From positions 3,066,001 through 3,130,000 of the forward strand of contig CM043967.1 of the NCBI GenBank assembly GCA_014529385.2: a stretch of DNA of 64,000 bases. The letters are read 5' to 3'. This stretch comes from Adiantum capillus-veneris. Its lineage: Eukaryota; Streptophyta; Polypodiopsida; Polypodiales; Pteridaceae. Made by a program: the position numbers and the translations under genes. The notes under the pieces are model-generated. The model worked only from the letters and a program-made list of their open reading frames with translations. It was not told where the DNA came from and ran no database searches. Numbering within the stretch: position 1 is the stretch's first letter; each line of letters starts with the position of its first letter. Below, one piece after another: positions 1-10,905 of this stretch.

Positions 1-28
1 ATGGATTATAGAGGTAAAACATGTTCTT

Positions 29-1165
29 GTGGAAATCTTGTATGAAAAGGTAGCAAAGTGCAATCAGGTTGCATATATCCAGGGATCAGAAGCATATGAA
101 AAAATTATGCAAAGCCAAGGAGATGGTCAAGAATTTGTGCAGCAGCAAGCGAATGAAGATGCAGATACAGAGTCGGTATATGATGTCGGTGATGAAGAAG
201 ATAGAATCTAGAGCTACTGGGAAACAAGCAGAGAAGATAGAGCGGATGAGTCCACATCCTATGGCAAGGAAATAGAGTATGCATGAGCTAGTAAAGGTAA
301 ATCTTCCTTATTATGTGTTTGATGATATGGTGAAGCCAACGTTCAAGGAGCAGGGAACAAAGCAAGACATTGTGCTTAATGGGGACCAAGTGAAGGAGTC
401 TATGCCCACCAATGGAGGTATGCAAATAGAGACGACATAGATTCTTGCAGCAAGGGATGAAGTGGCCCTACCTATGGATGATGACCAGGAGGATGGAGTG
501 TGGAGAGAGTTTCTCTCTACCTTGGAAGAGCATGATGGAGCGGTAGAAGAGGAGATTGAAGTACAAGCAGTTAAAGCTAATAGTCAAGTGGAGCTGATTG
601 ACCTTGAAGATTAGTTGGCTGCATCAAAAGGGCTTGATGATGTTATAATTAAGTGGTTAGCTACGGAGGAGGAGGTTGTATTGCCAAAGATTGTGGAGAT
701 TCCACTGCAGCAGGCATGTTCGATGGTGGATAAAGAAGAAACCCTGGCGGTGGGTTTGCTTCCATTGAAGGTATGTGAGCTCTCATTGATCAACATAGTG
801 GTAGATACAGTTGTGTGATGGATGGTTGAGCAGGTGCGGGGGTCTATGGATGAGGTCTCCACTTACATGGATGGGAGCGAGGGTCAAACATGTGTTTAGA
901 TGTGTTTTCAAGTACATGTTTCTTGGATGATGGTATGTTTGATGATCCTTTGTATGGAGTGGATAATAGGCAGGTGAATGCAAGGAGTTTTGAAGATAGG
1001 CTATGGGTGGCCTATAACCATGGTGGTCTATGTCCTAGTGTGGAGCACAATGGTATGGTGTTACAAATGGGTGAAAGGCATCAATGGAATATTTTTTATC
1101 AAGGAGGAAGACATGATGTGATGGAGGGAGGGGGTGGGGCAACCCACTTAAAGGTTTGGCAGTAG
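29..1165 (+). pseudogene. Unidentified acidic coding remnant
   Basis: A run of coding-like sequence rich in Glu, Asp, Val and Gln, broken by stops and frame changes. Frame 2 is open from 29 to 211. A frame starting at ATG 279 then reads almost to 895, with in-frame stops near 438, 613 and 818. Frame 2 resumes at 890-1165. Purine-rich plus-strand composition persists throughout, as expected for an old coding strand, and no intron signals stand out. I recognise no domain. The left edge of the window cuts whatever lies upstream. A worn gag-like or accessory retroelement ORF is possible by analogy with the rest of the window, but nothing in the residues proves it. Confidence 0.3.
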
Positions 1166-2879
1166 GCTACAATAAGACTATGTATATATGGGTTTGGTTT
1201 CTTGATTGTGTGTGCCAGGTTTTGTAGTTGGTAGTGGAATAAAGCTCGTTTTTGGTTGAACATAATGTTCAACTAGGGGATGAGCAATGATGGTGCATCC
1301 AATGTTGGTCAGCCAAGGAAGATGGCATGGGTAGGTATGTATAGGCTTCCAGGTGCATGGCAAAGAACAGGAGCAGCTACAAACATCCTAGGTAGATAGG
1401 TAACAATAGGTGTGTATGGATGATGCGGTTTATAGGCCAAGAAGGGATCCAATAAGGTCTAGTTTTGGTGGGTATAAAAGAGATTCAAGGTGAAATATCT
1501 TTGCCTAGAAATGTAGAGATTGAGTTGTTGAAGGAGCAGGTCCAGACGGCTCATCAAACAGAGCTACAGAGCCCAAAATATTTGATTTTGAAGGTGTAGT
1601 ATATTGCAGATTTGAGATGCACATGGTAGGTGTTGTTCATTGATTCAAGCCAATTTCAGTGAATGTGTGCGTAGAGGTTGATTTATGGAGCCTACTGAGC
1701 TTTTCAAATCGGCAATCAGAGCCACGATGAGAGAGATATTTGCAAATGAAGTTGTGTCGGGGGCTAGGTGTGTGACAGTTTGACTGCTTGGAAGAGCGTA
1801 CCATCTGGAGGTTTTAGAGCTTGACAAGGTTTGAGGAAGTATTATGAAACATATGGAGCTGATAGAAAGTTATTGCTTGTCAATTGGATACTTGGACGAA
1901 GAGTTATTGCAGGCTAAATTTGATGCCAGAGGGTGGCAGTGTAGTATCCGATAGTTTTTATAGTTTTTGGCGGTCTTGATTGGTGTGCGTGAGAAAGTTG
2001 AAAGGGAGAAAGGATTTTAAGAATTAAAGATGTGAGGATGCAATTTCGGTAGCACTTTACGGCCCGACAATTGGCCTTGTGAGCAGTCAAATGGTAGAGC
2101 CTCAAAGTGGGGGGGAAATGATTTTTTTGAAGTTTTTTATGAGACCTTGGGGCCTTTGGGAGGTCAAATGCACAAGAGGCTGCCATGTGGCCATTGATAA
2201 GCCCACATGGGTAGAGCGAGGCAAAATTTTAAGGCTTTATAGCCTAAGATGTGAGCCATAATAGAGTATCAAGAGGGAGAGAGAGAGCTTGTCTCTCCGT
2301 GTGGCTATGGAGGTTGGCTTCGAGCACTACACCGCAATGCCTAACGCTCTTTTGGCCAAGAACGGTGGTGCAAGGCAAAACCCGCTGGTGGTGTTGGCAT
2401 CAATGGAAGACATCAATGATGATGCGGTAGTGTCACCCACCTATAGGTGCTTCACATAGGCCCTATAGGGTGCCACCATTTTGAAAACAAAGGGGGAGCC
2501 CCCACTATCAATGTCGCTAATGGTTGGAAGCATTCTGCGGCAGTAAGGCAGAGAGTGAGAGAGTAAGTTTGTCAAGCAAGGTTCCCACCCAACGAGGCTC
2601 AAAGTGCAAAGAGTTAGAGAGTTCAAGTCTCAATGTTGTGTCCAAGGGTTCACATGCAGTTGGATAGGAGAATGTGGCCAGGTGTCGCGCTGAGGCGAAG
2701 GTTCCTAAAAGTGGTAATGCCAAGTGTATGCAATGAAAAAGAATGCTATAGTGAACTCAAACTGGATTTCACAAGCTATGGAGCTCCATGTTTTTGTTTT
2801 TCGGGCTTAGCCACTTCTATGAAAGGGGATGCACATGAATTTTGAAGGACCTGTCCTCTGAACACTCTAAAGTCAAAAG
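1166..2879. other. Unassigned repeat-like DNA
   Basis: I see no supportable gene here. A short Glu/Leu-rich open stretch occurs near 1690-1900 on the plus strand. A polypurine-like run (AAAGTGGGGGGGAAATG) lies at 2104-2120, followed by T-rich sequence and a short GAGAGAGAGA run near 2278. It could be the 3' end of an old LTR element running rightwards, but I found no matching LTR in the window. Confidence 0.25.
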
Positions 2880-3095
2880 ATAAACACAAACGTATTGAAT
2901 GGGTTTTTTAATTTCAAAAATTTTAACATTTTAACAAGATTATATTAACACAAAAGTGTTTTTAAATCAATTTTAGAGAAAAACCCGTATGTTTTTAAAG
3001 ATGAAGGGGTCATTTTAGTACCTTAAGCATGTAAGTAAAGGGTTTTTTTGAATACTCTTTGAATGCATGTTATATGAATAGTTTCTTAAATTTTC
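2880..3095 (+). repeat. Dispersed repeat, copy 1
   Basis: This AT-rich stretch matches the reverse complement of the DNA on both sides of transposon G. The part around 2940-3090 (ACCTTAAGCATGTAAGT and GAATGCATGTTATATGAAT) matches 52,985-53,135. The part at 2897-2935 matches the right flank at 63,879-63,925. It is therefore a second copy of the repeat into which G inserted, without the insertion. No coding potential is seen. Confidence 0.6.
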
Positions 3096-4320
3096 ACCCC
3101 CCAAGGATAGACCATAGATCCACGTGGCACTTGCCCATCCTAGCCAAATATTGGATGGTGGGTGTGGTAATTTTAACCATGTCTTCAAATTGGGAGCAGA
3201 GCATTCAACACTTGGCCATCCTAACACTTGGAATTTTAAATAAAGTTTGTGAGAAGTAGATCCTAAATCCACCACTTGGCCATTCTAACTAATCTATAGA
3301 AGGTGGTTTATTCTAACCAAGATTTGAAATATGGATGCAATCATTGATGTCTCTTAGATTCACCACTTTGCAATTTCAAATAAAGTGTGTAAACAAGGTA
3401 GATTCTAGATTTATCGCTTGGCAATTTTACATAAGTCCTAGAAGGTGAGTGCATGCAAGATCCAACATTGTGGCCATTCTAACCAGGTTCTGAAAGGTAA
3501 ATGCAATGTTTGGCCTGTCCTAAATCTATCAACTTCCAATTTCAAACAAAGTGTGCGGGATAGGTAGACATTAGATCCACCACCTAGCCATTGTAACCAC
3601 GTTTTGAATATGGTTACATCCACAATCCACCACTTGGCCATTCTAACCATGTCTTGCAAGGTGGATGCAATATTTGGTTCCTCCTACATCTAGCACCGTG
3701 CATTTTTAAACAAAGTGTGTGGGATAAATAGACCATAGATCCACCATATGGCCATTATAACCAAGTCTTGAAAGGTGTAAGAAATGGTACATTCTCCTAG
3801 TTCCACCACCTTGAAATTCTAACCAAGCCTTGGAAAGTGGATGCATCAAAGATCTATCACTTGCCCATTCTACCCATATCTTGGAAGGTGGATGCAAGAT
3901 CCATCACTTGAACATTCTAGCCAAGCCTTGGAAGGTGGGTGCATCCAAGATCTACCACTTGGCCATTCTAACCAAACCTTGGAAGATGGATACAATGGTT
4001 AGTCTTTCCTTGATTCACCACCTTGCAATCTACCACATGGCTATCCTAACCAAGTCTTGAGAGGTGGGTACATTCAAGATCCACCATTTGTCCATTGTAG
4101 CCAAGCCTTGTTGGGTGCATCCAACACTTGGTCATTCTAATACTAGCAATTCTAAACAAAGTGTGTGGGATAGCCAGACCCTAGATCCACCACTTGGCCA
4201 TTCTTATCACTCCTCCCTTGAGCTTAGATCCAGCACTTAGCCATTCTAACCAAGTGTTGGAAGGTAGATGCAATGGATGGTGTCTCCTATATCCACCATG
4301 TTGCAATTTTGAACTAAGTG
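3090..4320 (+). repeat. Degenerate minisatellite cluster
   Basis: At least fifteen imperfect copies of a core like CCACTTGGCCATTCTAACCA are spaced irregularly, about 40-120 bp apart. Each is usually followed by AAG(C/T)CTTGGAAGGTGGATGCA and by AAACAAAGTGTGTGGGATA. Clear cores lie near 3,272, 3,580, 3,630, 3,740, 3,955, 4,190 and 4,235. Copies differ by many substitutions and partial deletions, so the array is old. The short frames inside are translations of the repeat and are not genes. Confidence 0.75.
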
Positions 4321-5334
4321 AATACAAACTTTAAAATTTAAATTTTTTCACCTGAATTCAAATTTACCCCCTCAAATTTAAATTTCTCGCTTGAATTCAA
4401 ATTTCCAAGCTCCAATGCAAATGTTTTTGGCTCAAGTTTTCCCTCTTGAATTTAAAATTTATTGCAATAAATCAAACTTTCCCACATAAATTTAATGTTT
4501 CTTCAAAGTGAAACTCAAAGTTCTAAGATATAGTTGAATAATATGACTCAACTCAAACAATGCCACCCAAATTCTCTCAATATGATTTCAAAATTTAAAG
4601 TTACTTATGTAATTTAGGATAATTATGCCACCTAAAATATGAAACAATGCATAAGAGAGATGTTATGGTATGAGAGCAAGATCCATCACTTGGCCAACCT
4701 CAATCCCATAAGCACTTGTAAAGAAGACATATGAGACCATGCCTTAGGGAGATGTTACAACATGAGAGCAAGTTCCACTCAATGTCAACCCCAACTTCAA
4801 CCTAAAACATGAAAGAGTGCCAATATTCTAGGTCCAACTAGCAGCCTAGGTGAAATGAATATGATAGTTGGTCTTTCTTTATATTAAGATCTTTTCTCAT
4901 TTCATCCCTCTATGTCTTTGTCACTAAGCTACAATATCTTTGTTGAGAAAGAAAAAACCAAATCAGAGTTTGATATGCATTGGGTAGAAAGTAGTCAAAC
5001 TATACCAAAGCAAATCTTAGTGCAAGTGTTAACCTCACCAAAACTCACAAGTAAGTCTACTCAAACTTACACGCTCGTGCACATTCTTGTTTTTGCCTAT
5101 CAGTATGTATGTTTAAGTATGTATATATAACTTCACATAGGAAAAACAATCACACAATCACTTGACATACGTATTATAGAATCAGAGAGCATTGAAAAGT
5201 GATAAGAAATTGGGCAGCAAGGTGATCCTTAGACACAAATTACTAGAAGTCAAGGAAACATCAGATGGTAACTAAGGGAATTGATCAAAAAGGGGTCTAG
5301 AAAACAGATATGGTCAAAGTTTTAAAAAAAGACG
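4321..5334. other. AT-rich DNA without a recognisable gene
   Basis: This is low-complexity A/T-rich sequence with repeated AAATTTAAATTT-like words at 4,330-4,450, and then a stretch around 4,900-5,130 with one short open frame and no recognised domain. One late echo of the minisatellite core appears near 4,680. The final few hundred bases continue after element E at 8,895, so they are the left half of E's target. Confidence 0.35.
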
Positions 5335-5339
5335 GCCAT

Positions 5340-5605
5340 TGTAAGAGAGGAGAGATAGAGAGAGATGCCGGTGGTTAGATCATGAGCATGAGCGAGAACG
5401 TGAGCAACATGATGTGAGAGAGACACGAGAGAGAAACATGAATAACTACTCATTGATTCACATGATTGATTCATTCTCCATTTACAATAAGGCTCCACAT
5501 TTATAACTTTCTCATGCCTCTTGGCACTTCCCTCAGGGTGACTCTTCATGGCTCCCATAAACCTTAGTGTAAATCCTAGGGAGTGGTGCACTTTATGGTT
5601 CAACA
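5340..5605 (-). repeat. Element E LTR, left copy (3' LTR if minus)
   Basis: It matches 8,625-8,889 over its whole length with scattered substitutions and a few small indels. On the minus strand it starts TGTTGAACC and ends CTCTTACA, with a TATA-like TTATAAAT (plus-strand position about 5,499-5,506). Confidence 0.8.
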
Positions 5606-5976
5606 CCTGGCACAGTCTGGTGGTAAACAGTTTTTCAAAGAAAAAAACTTTTGACTCGATACCCACAAATCCCTTGTTCCAAAAACTCAGTGCTCATAGA
5701 ATACCATGATGCAAAGTGCAGTTCCTGGAGTCTACTCCAAGGTACACAAATACACCACAACAATCCATGAAACACCGACCTTTTTCCCCCCAAGCATTTG
5801 GAAAATGTAAAGTACAGTGCCTGGAACTTAATCCGAGATGCACAAAATACACTCCCTAAAGCTATATATTTCATTAAAATCACTAAACCAGGTATAGTGT
5901 GCCTTCTCACCAGAAGTGTGAATACAAGTGCACCATTTATTGGCAACATGCCAGGGCTGGGAACCCATCAAATAAA

Positions 5977-6756
5977 TCACATCCATGAGAGCTCATACAA
6001 AACAAACTTGTAGAACCATAAAGTAGTGAGAAAATCTCTACTCCTTTGAGTGAAATTGCTTTGGAAACAAATGTCGACAGACTTCAAGAACTCCTTTGCT
6101 TTGACACATACTTCTTCAAAAACATTGTGTGATTTGAATTCGATTTGTAAATCTATGCTTTCAACAAGCACATTGAAATCCAAAAACATTAGCTCCATGT
6201 TATTTGTACAAAGAGAAACTCCATTCCTTGATGAAATTTGGACTTTAAAACACCAAACATGATCTCCTTCTAGGCTTACAATGACTAAAAGCCATAAGAT
6301 CTTTGCATCATCATGCACAAAAATAAGCATTAGTTTGCCAAAAATCACAACATCATCACCTTTCCTACCATGGATAAGCATACATGTCCCCTGATGCTTT
6401 ATATAGGCACCAATTGTGTGGATAAATAAACATATCCCATCACACAACATTGCCTCAAGCAAACATTCATTCAACATACCATCAATTTGTGAAACAGGTT
6501 GCTTCACACACACCAAACTTTGTTGTTCGTGTTTGAAAATTTCATCAACAAAAACATCATTTTGGTTAGTCACCATTTCAGCATCATGTAAGCCACCAAA
6601 ATCTTCTTCCAATGTGAGAGAATTCACAAAAGCATCGATGATATCATTTTCATCATCAACAAGAAATGAGAGATCATGATTTTTCTTCAATGTTTCTTCA
6701 CAAATTTCAACAAAGCATTCATTTTTAGAGTTGCAATCATTAATTTCTTGAGCCAC
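5977..6756 (-). CDS. Hypothetical 259-aa protein of element E
   Basis: This is an uninterrupted 259-codon frame, the longest in element E, on the strand inferred for E. The N-terminal third is acidic (many Asp, Glu and Asn residues). The C-terminal two thirds are hydrophobic and aromatic, with several Phe/Leu/Val/Ile runs. I recognise no gag, protease or polymerase motif, and no CCHC zinc knuckle is present. Shorter minus-strand frames at 5,635-5,949, 6,800-7,075, 7,092-7,361 and 7,422-7,610 surround it and may be broken parts of the same coding region. The first Met was taken as the start because a stop precedes it, but a longer frameshifted ancestor is possible. Confidence 0.4.
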   Translation of the reverse strand: MAQEINDCNSKNECFVEICEETLKKNHDLSFLVDDENDIIDAFVNSLTLEEDFGGLHDAEMVTNQNDVFVDEIFKHEQQSLVCVKQPVSQIDGMLNECLLEAMLCDGICLFIHTIGAYIKHQGTCMLIHGRKGDDVVIFGKLMLIFVHDDAKILWLLVIVSLEGDHVWCFKVQISSRNGVSLCTNNMELMFLDFNVLVESIDLQIEFKSHNVFEEVCVKAKEFLKSVDICFQSNFTQRSRDFLTTLWFYKFVLYELSWM

Positions 6757-8624
6757 CTCTCATGATACTCAATAAACAAATCCATGTCATTGTCATCATT
6801 TAAAACACCAAAACTATGCAATTCACCATCAAAAACTGATGGAATTTGACCCACAATGCTTTGGTTGATGGTGCAAGATGTGAGTATAGAGCTACTCGAG
6901 GACTCTCCTTGGCTTGTTTTGCTTCCTCTCTCTTCACTCCAATCTCCATCATTTGCCCACCAATCCCATGTTCATCATGGTCATCATCATCATCAAATAC
7001 CCCCTCATCTGCTAGGGTATGCCATGCTCTCAATATAAAAAAATTAAATCTCCTTGTATAAAGCAACTCATGCAAAATTTAGCTCTCTCTTTCAAATCTT
7101 TGATGAGATCCAAATGAAAATATCAATGGTATAAGTTTTTACCATCAACACAAAACCAATTGAATGCTCTCTCCAATGAGACTTCAAAGTCATCCACCCA
7201 TGACTTTGGCTTATATAATTTATTGTGTATAATATCATGCTCAAGAACATAATATTTCTCCAATAGTGTTGATGAGCAATGTCAGGCTTTATGGTCATCA
7301 TGACCGCATTGCAAAGTACGTTTTCGTTTACATTGTTTCCAATTATGGTCATCTTGGCCACAAAAAATGCAAGAATGCTTTCATTTTTTTTACCATGACT
7401 CCGTGAATGATGTTCTTTAGATTATGTCACATGCACTTGCAAATCACCTACCATCATGTCAATGATGAGCTTTGCAGTGAAAAAAAGTTTTTGGCACATT
7501 CTACTAACCGCCTTCATACATACGTACCTGATCCCTTTGTCGTTCATGGGTTTTGTGTCACAAGTGTGAGAAATGCCACTTAGAAGCATAAATAAATACT
7601 TTGAAATCATGAAATTATCAAAAATTGTAAGTGTTTCTTGCTCATGCTTTTATCAACAACACACGACGCAGGTTCCAAAACCCTTATGGCGCAACCCAAA
7701 GCAGATTACCAGCGTTCGCTAACATCCAATGCTCTTAGAACCTCAAAAGACGCACCTAGAATCTCTCTCATCAAGAATTCTGGTGATTATGGCACAAAGA
7801 ATAGTGCAAAGCCCTCTTTGTTGGTGCAACATATGTTGTCAATGGCCCTATTTGCAGTGGGTCTTCGCTACACAGGATGCAAATAACACACAATAATTTA
7901 TTGTATTCATTCATTTCAGTGCATGTTTTGTTACCACTTGCAGGCCATGGAACCTCCTTTTTCCTTCACAGAAAGCACTTAACCGGTACAAAGGCCTCCA
8001 TAATGAGTGAAGAGGCCCACGTCAACCGTTACGCAGAAATGCAAATAAGGGGTGATGTTTTTTTTTATACATTTATTTCAGTGCAGGTCTTGTTACCACA
8101 CTTGTTGTGATTGTGGGTTGCATCTTGCCCATCCTATGTTCATTTTCCATACTGCTACCCCATCTTGGCACACTCGATGCTCAAATAAAATGTAAAAACA
8201 ATTATTTGTGAAAAAAATTGCCATCATGCACACGCACCGGTGTTAACCTCCTAGCAGCAAGAGTCGTTGCAATTGATTGCTCTCTTGCAAACAGCACGAT
8301 TACGATACCCTCACAATCAAAGTAATAGTATTATTAGAATACTGAGAGTTACAATCACCAAAAGATGCTACCCTAACGGTTCCACCTCTATGTAGCAATC
8401 GATTGTCACGGGTTCAAATCTTGATAATGTTGGAAAGGCAGAATTATTTTGCCTGCGCAAGAACTTAGCAAAATCTGCAACCAAAACAAAACTTGAATTC
8501 TCACCATGTGCAAGAAGTACTCCTCTTCACCATATCTGATGTAACCGACTCACCATCCTCCTCACATTGCTAATAGGTTCATTTCGCCTACATATATGCA
8601 AGCACCACTGTAAGATTGCCAAAG
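6757..8624 (-). other. Remaining interior of element E
   Basis: It holds short minus-strand frames at 6,800-7,075, 7,092-7,361 and 7,422-7,610, none with a domain I know, and then about 1 kb (7,640-8,620) without long frames. Two similar phrases, TTTATTTCAGTGCA near 8,070 and TTCATTTCAGTGCA near 7,910, each follow a repeated AATGCAAATAA-like word and suggest a small internal duplication. No pol motif was found in any frame. Confidence 0.35.
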
Positions 8625-8889
8625 TGTAAGAGAGGAGAAATACAGAGAGATGGTGGCGGTTAGAGCATGAGCATGAGAGAGAACGTGAGCAACATGACAA
8701 GAGAGAGACACGAGAGATAAACATGAAGAACTACTCATTGATTCACATGATTGATTCATTCTCCATTTACAACAAGGCTCCACATTTATAACTTGCTCGT
8801 GCCTCTTGGCACTTCCCTCAACGTGACTCTTCATGGCTCTCATAAACCTTAGTGTAAAGCCTAGGAGTGGTGCACTTTACGGTTCAACA
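8625..8889 (-). repeat. Element E LTR, right copy (5' LTR if minus)
   Basis: This is the partner of 5,340-5,605, with the same TG...CA ends, and is followed directly by the GCCAT target duplication at 8,890-8,894. A TATA-like TTATAAAT lies at about 8,783-8,790 on the minus strand. Confidence 0.8.
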
Positions 8890-8894
8890 GCCAT

Positions 8895-9559
8895 AAACTG
8901 AGAAATGGAGTAAATTTAGGAAAAACATGTCGAAACTTTAAAAACTTTCACCAATGGGGTAGGTTGTACTATAGGAACATGTGTGTCAAATGGCCTTCCA
9001 AAACCCTACAAAACATGGATCGTGATACATGTACCTTTTTCACCCATCCAGGAAGGAACATCACCATCTGGTCTTGGACACCATAAATAGTCTAGCTTTG
9101 AAGTATCAAGTCATTTGGGTCTCAAATTCCCAACCAAAGAACTAAAATTCTCTAAGTTTTAACAAATTTTCACTAAAATTTGACCTAAAATCCTAACGAG
9201 TGATCCAAACCCCAAAATTGTTGGACCAAAGCATCACCTCAATGTGCCCTACCAAGTGGTATCACCAAATAATCAAAATGTGCTCCAACATTGATCGCGA
9301 TCCATGTACCTCAAAGTGAGATTTCATCTATGGGCTCTTGCCCTAGTGAGTATAGTTGTCCTAGATGCACAAGTGAAGTTTTGACAAAGTTATGCTCATT
9401 TCTCATTTTATGGTCAAAGTTTGCATTTTTCCGTTTTTCGACAACCATTTGATCATCTCCTAACTCAAAAAGCAACTTGAAATTGACCACAGGATGCCCC
9501 ATAAGAAGGCCTAGAATGAGTGGGGGGTGGCACCTTATGAGATCACCGACATCTCATCA
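8895..9559. other. Non-coding part of element F
   Basis: It is AT-rich with no coding frame I can support. It directly continues the sequence interrupted at 5,334 by element E. Phrases about aligned C-rich and A-rich words resemble the non-coding stretch upstream of ORF3 in element A only loosely. Confidence 0.3.
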
Positions 9560-10301
9560 AATGAGAAGTCTCACATCACTAACTAGGAGCTAGAATCAAT
9601 ACCAGCAAATATCTTCTTCAAAAGGTTCCAAGTGACTGATGGAACAATAGTCAAGACCACCATATTCCCCAAGGAATTATGGACAGTACATAAAAAATCT
9701 AAAGTACTAGAACGGGCTAGATGCTTACATCTGGATAGCTTCTTTAGATTACCACCATGGGGAACAAATTTCTAGAGAGCCCATGAATTGATCATCTCCA
9801 TTCAATACAATGGAGAAACAACACTAACAGACAAAGATGGGGCAACAGTCAAAGTGAAGATCACCTCGAAGATTATTAATGAAGCCTTTCACTTGCAGCA
9901 AGGGACCCACAACCTATTGCGCAAAACCAAGGCAATAGATAATGACAAAGCCTTTTTAAAGTAGAGGGGCCACAAGTTGACCTATCAAGATCTAATCTAC
10001 TATAAGACAAAGCTGCCTATGTGGTTGATATCCCAACACTTGAAAGTGAAAAAGCCACCTCGTTACACTGAACCGATGTTGCATATGGAAGTGTTCATGG
10101 CCATGGGGCTGGCAGAAAGAAGGGTGGTCAGTTGTGACTTTGGAACCTATATCCTGGGAAATTTTGTGGAAGCAAACGTCAAGGGGAGAAAAAATTTTGA
10201 ATATTGTCAGCGACATTTAGCAACAAATTCAGAACGAGCTCAAACGCAAAGTAGAACAAAGGGAAAGAGAAGAGTTCAAGCGCCAATGCGCCGATGATCT
10301 T

Positions 10302-10620
10302 GAATCATCTGACGAATCTACTAAAGTAGAGGAGACAGACAAAAGTGATATGGAAGGAGGAAATACATAGGAGGAGGGTGGCATAGAGCATTTTGAAACT
10401 CATATGAAAAATACGCCATCAACAATAGATACAACCGTACCTCCTCCTACTCAAGAATCAGCTGACGAATCTACTAAAGTAGAGGAGACAGACAAAAGTG
10501 ATATGGAAGGAGGAAATACATAGGAGGAGGGTGGCGTATTTTGAAACTCATATGAAAAATACGCCATCAACAATAGATACAACCGCACCTCCTCCTACTC
10601 AAGAATCAGCTGACTAGGTA
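10302..10620 (+). repeat. Tandem duplication of about 150 bp in F ORF
   Basis: Two copies of a unit containing TCTACTAAAGTAGAGGAGAC, GGAGGAAATACATAGGAGGA and ATGCGCCATCAACAATAG-like text lie head to tail. They differ mainly by a short deletion in the second copy. Confidence 0.75.
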
Positions 10621-10723
10621 GTTGAGAATGAACAAGAAGAGCACACAACATATATGCCTAAGAAAGCAATAGATAAAGTGTCTCCAACAACACATACAAC
10701 TCAAAATACGGAGAAAGCTAAAG

Positions 10724-10905
10724 ATCAAGACATTGAACAAACTTCAATTGCACCTAAAGAAAAACATGATAAAGGTAGGATAGTGGAAGAAACAAACACA
10801 ATATAAGTTGACATTAAAGACCAAGACATTGAACAAACTTCAATTGCACCTAAAGAAAAACATGATAAAGGTAGGATAGTGGAAGAAAAAAACACAATAT
10901 AAGTT
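10724..10905 (+). repeat. Tandem duplication of about 90 bp in F ORF
   Basis: Two nearly identical copies contain CAAGACATTGAACAAACTTC and GATAAAGGTAGGATAGTGGA, each ending ACACAATATAAGTTG. The unit encodes an acidic/basic linker. Confidence 0.8.

Larger units (their letters stand above)
5335..8894 (-). mobile_element. Element E: small LTR retroelement without pol
   Basis: Two direct repeats of about 266 bp (5,340-5,605 and 8,625-8,889) begin TGTAAGAGAGG and end GGTTCAACA on the plus strand. The same five bases, GCCAT, flank them at 5,335-5,339 and 8,890-8,894. TG...CA ends plus a 5-bp target duplication identify an integrated LTR element. Orientation is taken as minus because the reverse-complement LTR begins TGTTGAACC, has a TATAAAT box, and ends in a pyrimidine-rich stretch, as plant copia-type LTRs do. 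The 3.0-kb interior holds minus-strand open frames but no recognisable RT, RNase H or integrase, so it is probably non-autonomous. I could not identify a convincing primer-binding site or polypurine tract. Confidence 0.8.

Noticed and set aside
1-2260. LINE-type retrotransposon
   Set aside because: No endonuclease or reverse transcriptase motif and no poly-A tail with target duplication could be found.
5606-8624. Primer-binding site and polypurine tract of element E
   Set aside because: TGG occurs three to four bases from either LTR, but neither side gives a convincing tRNA complement or purine run.
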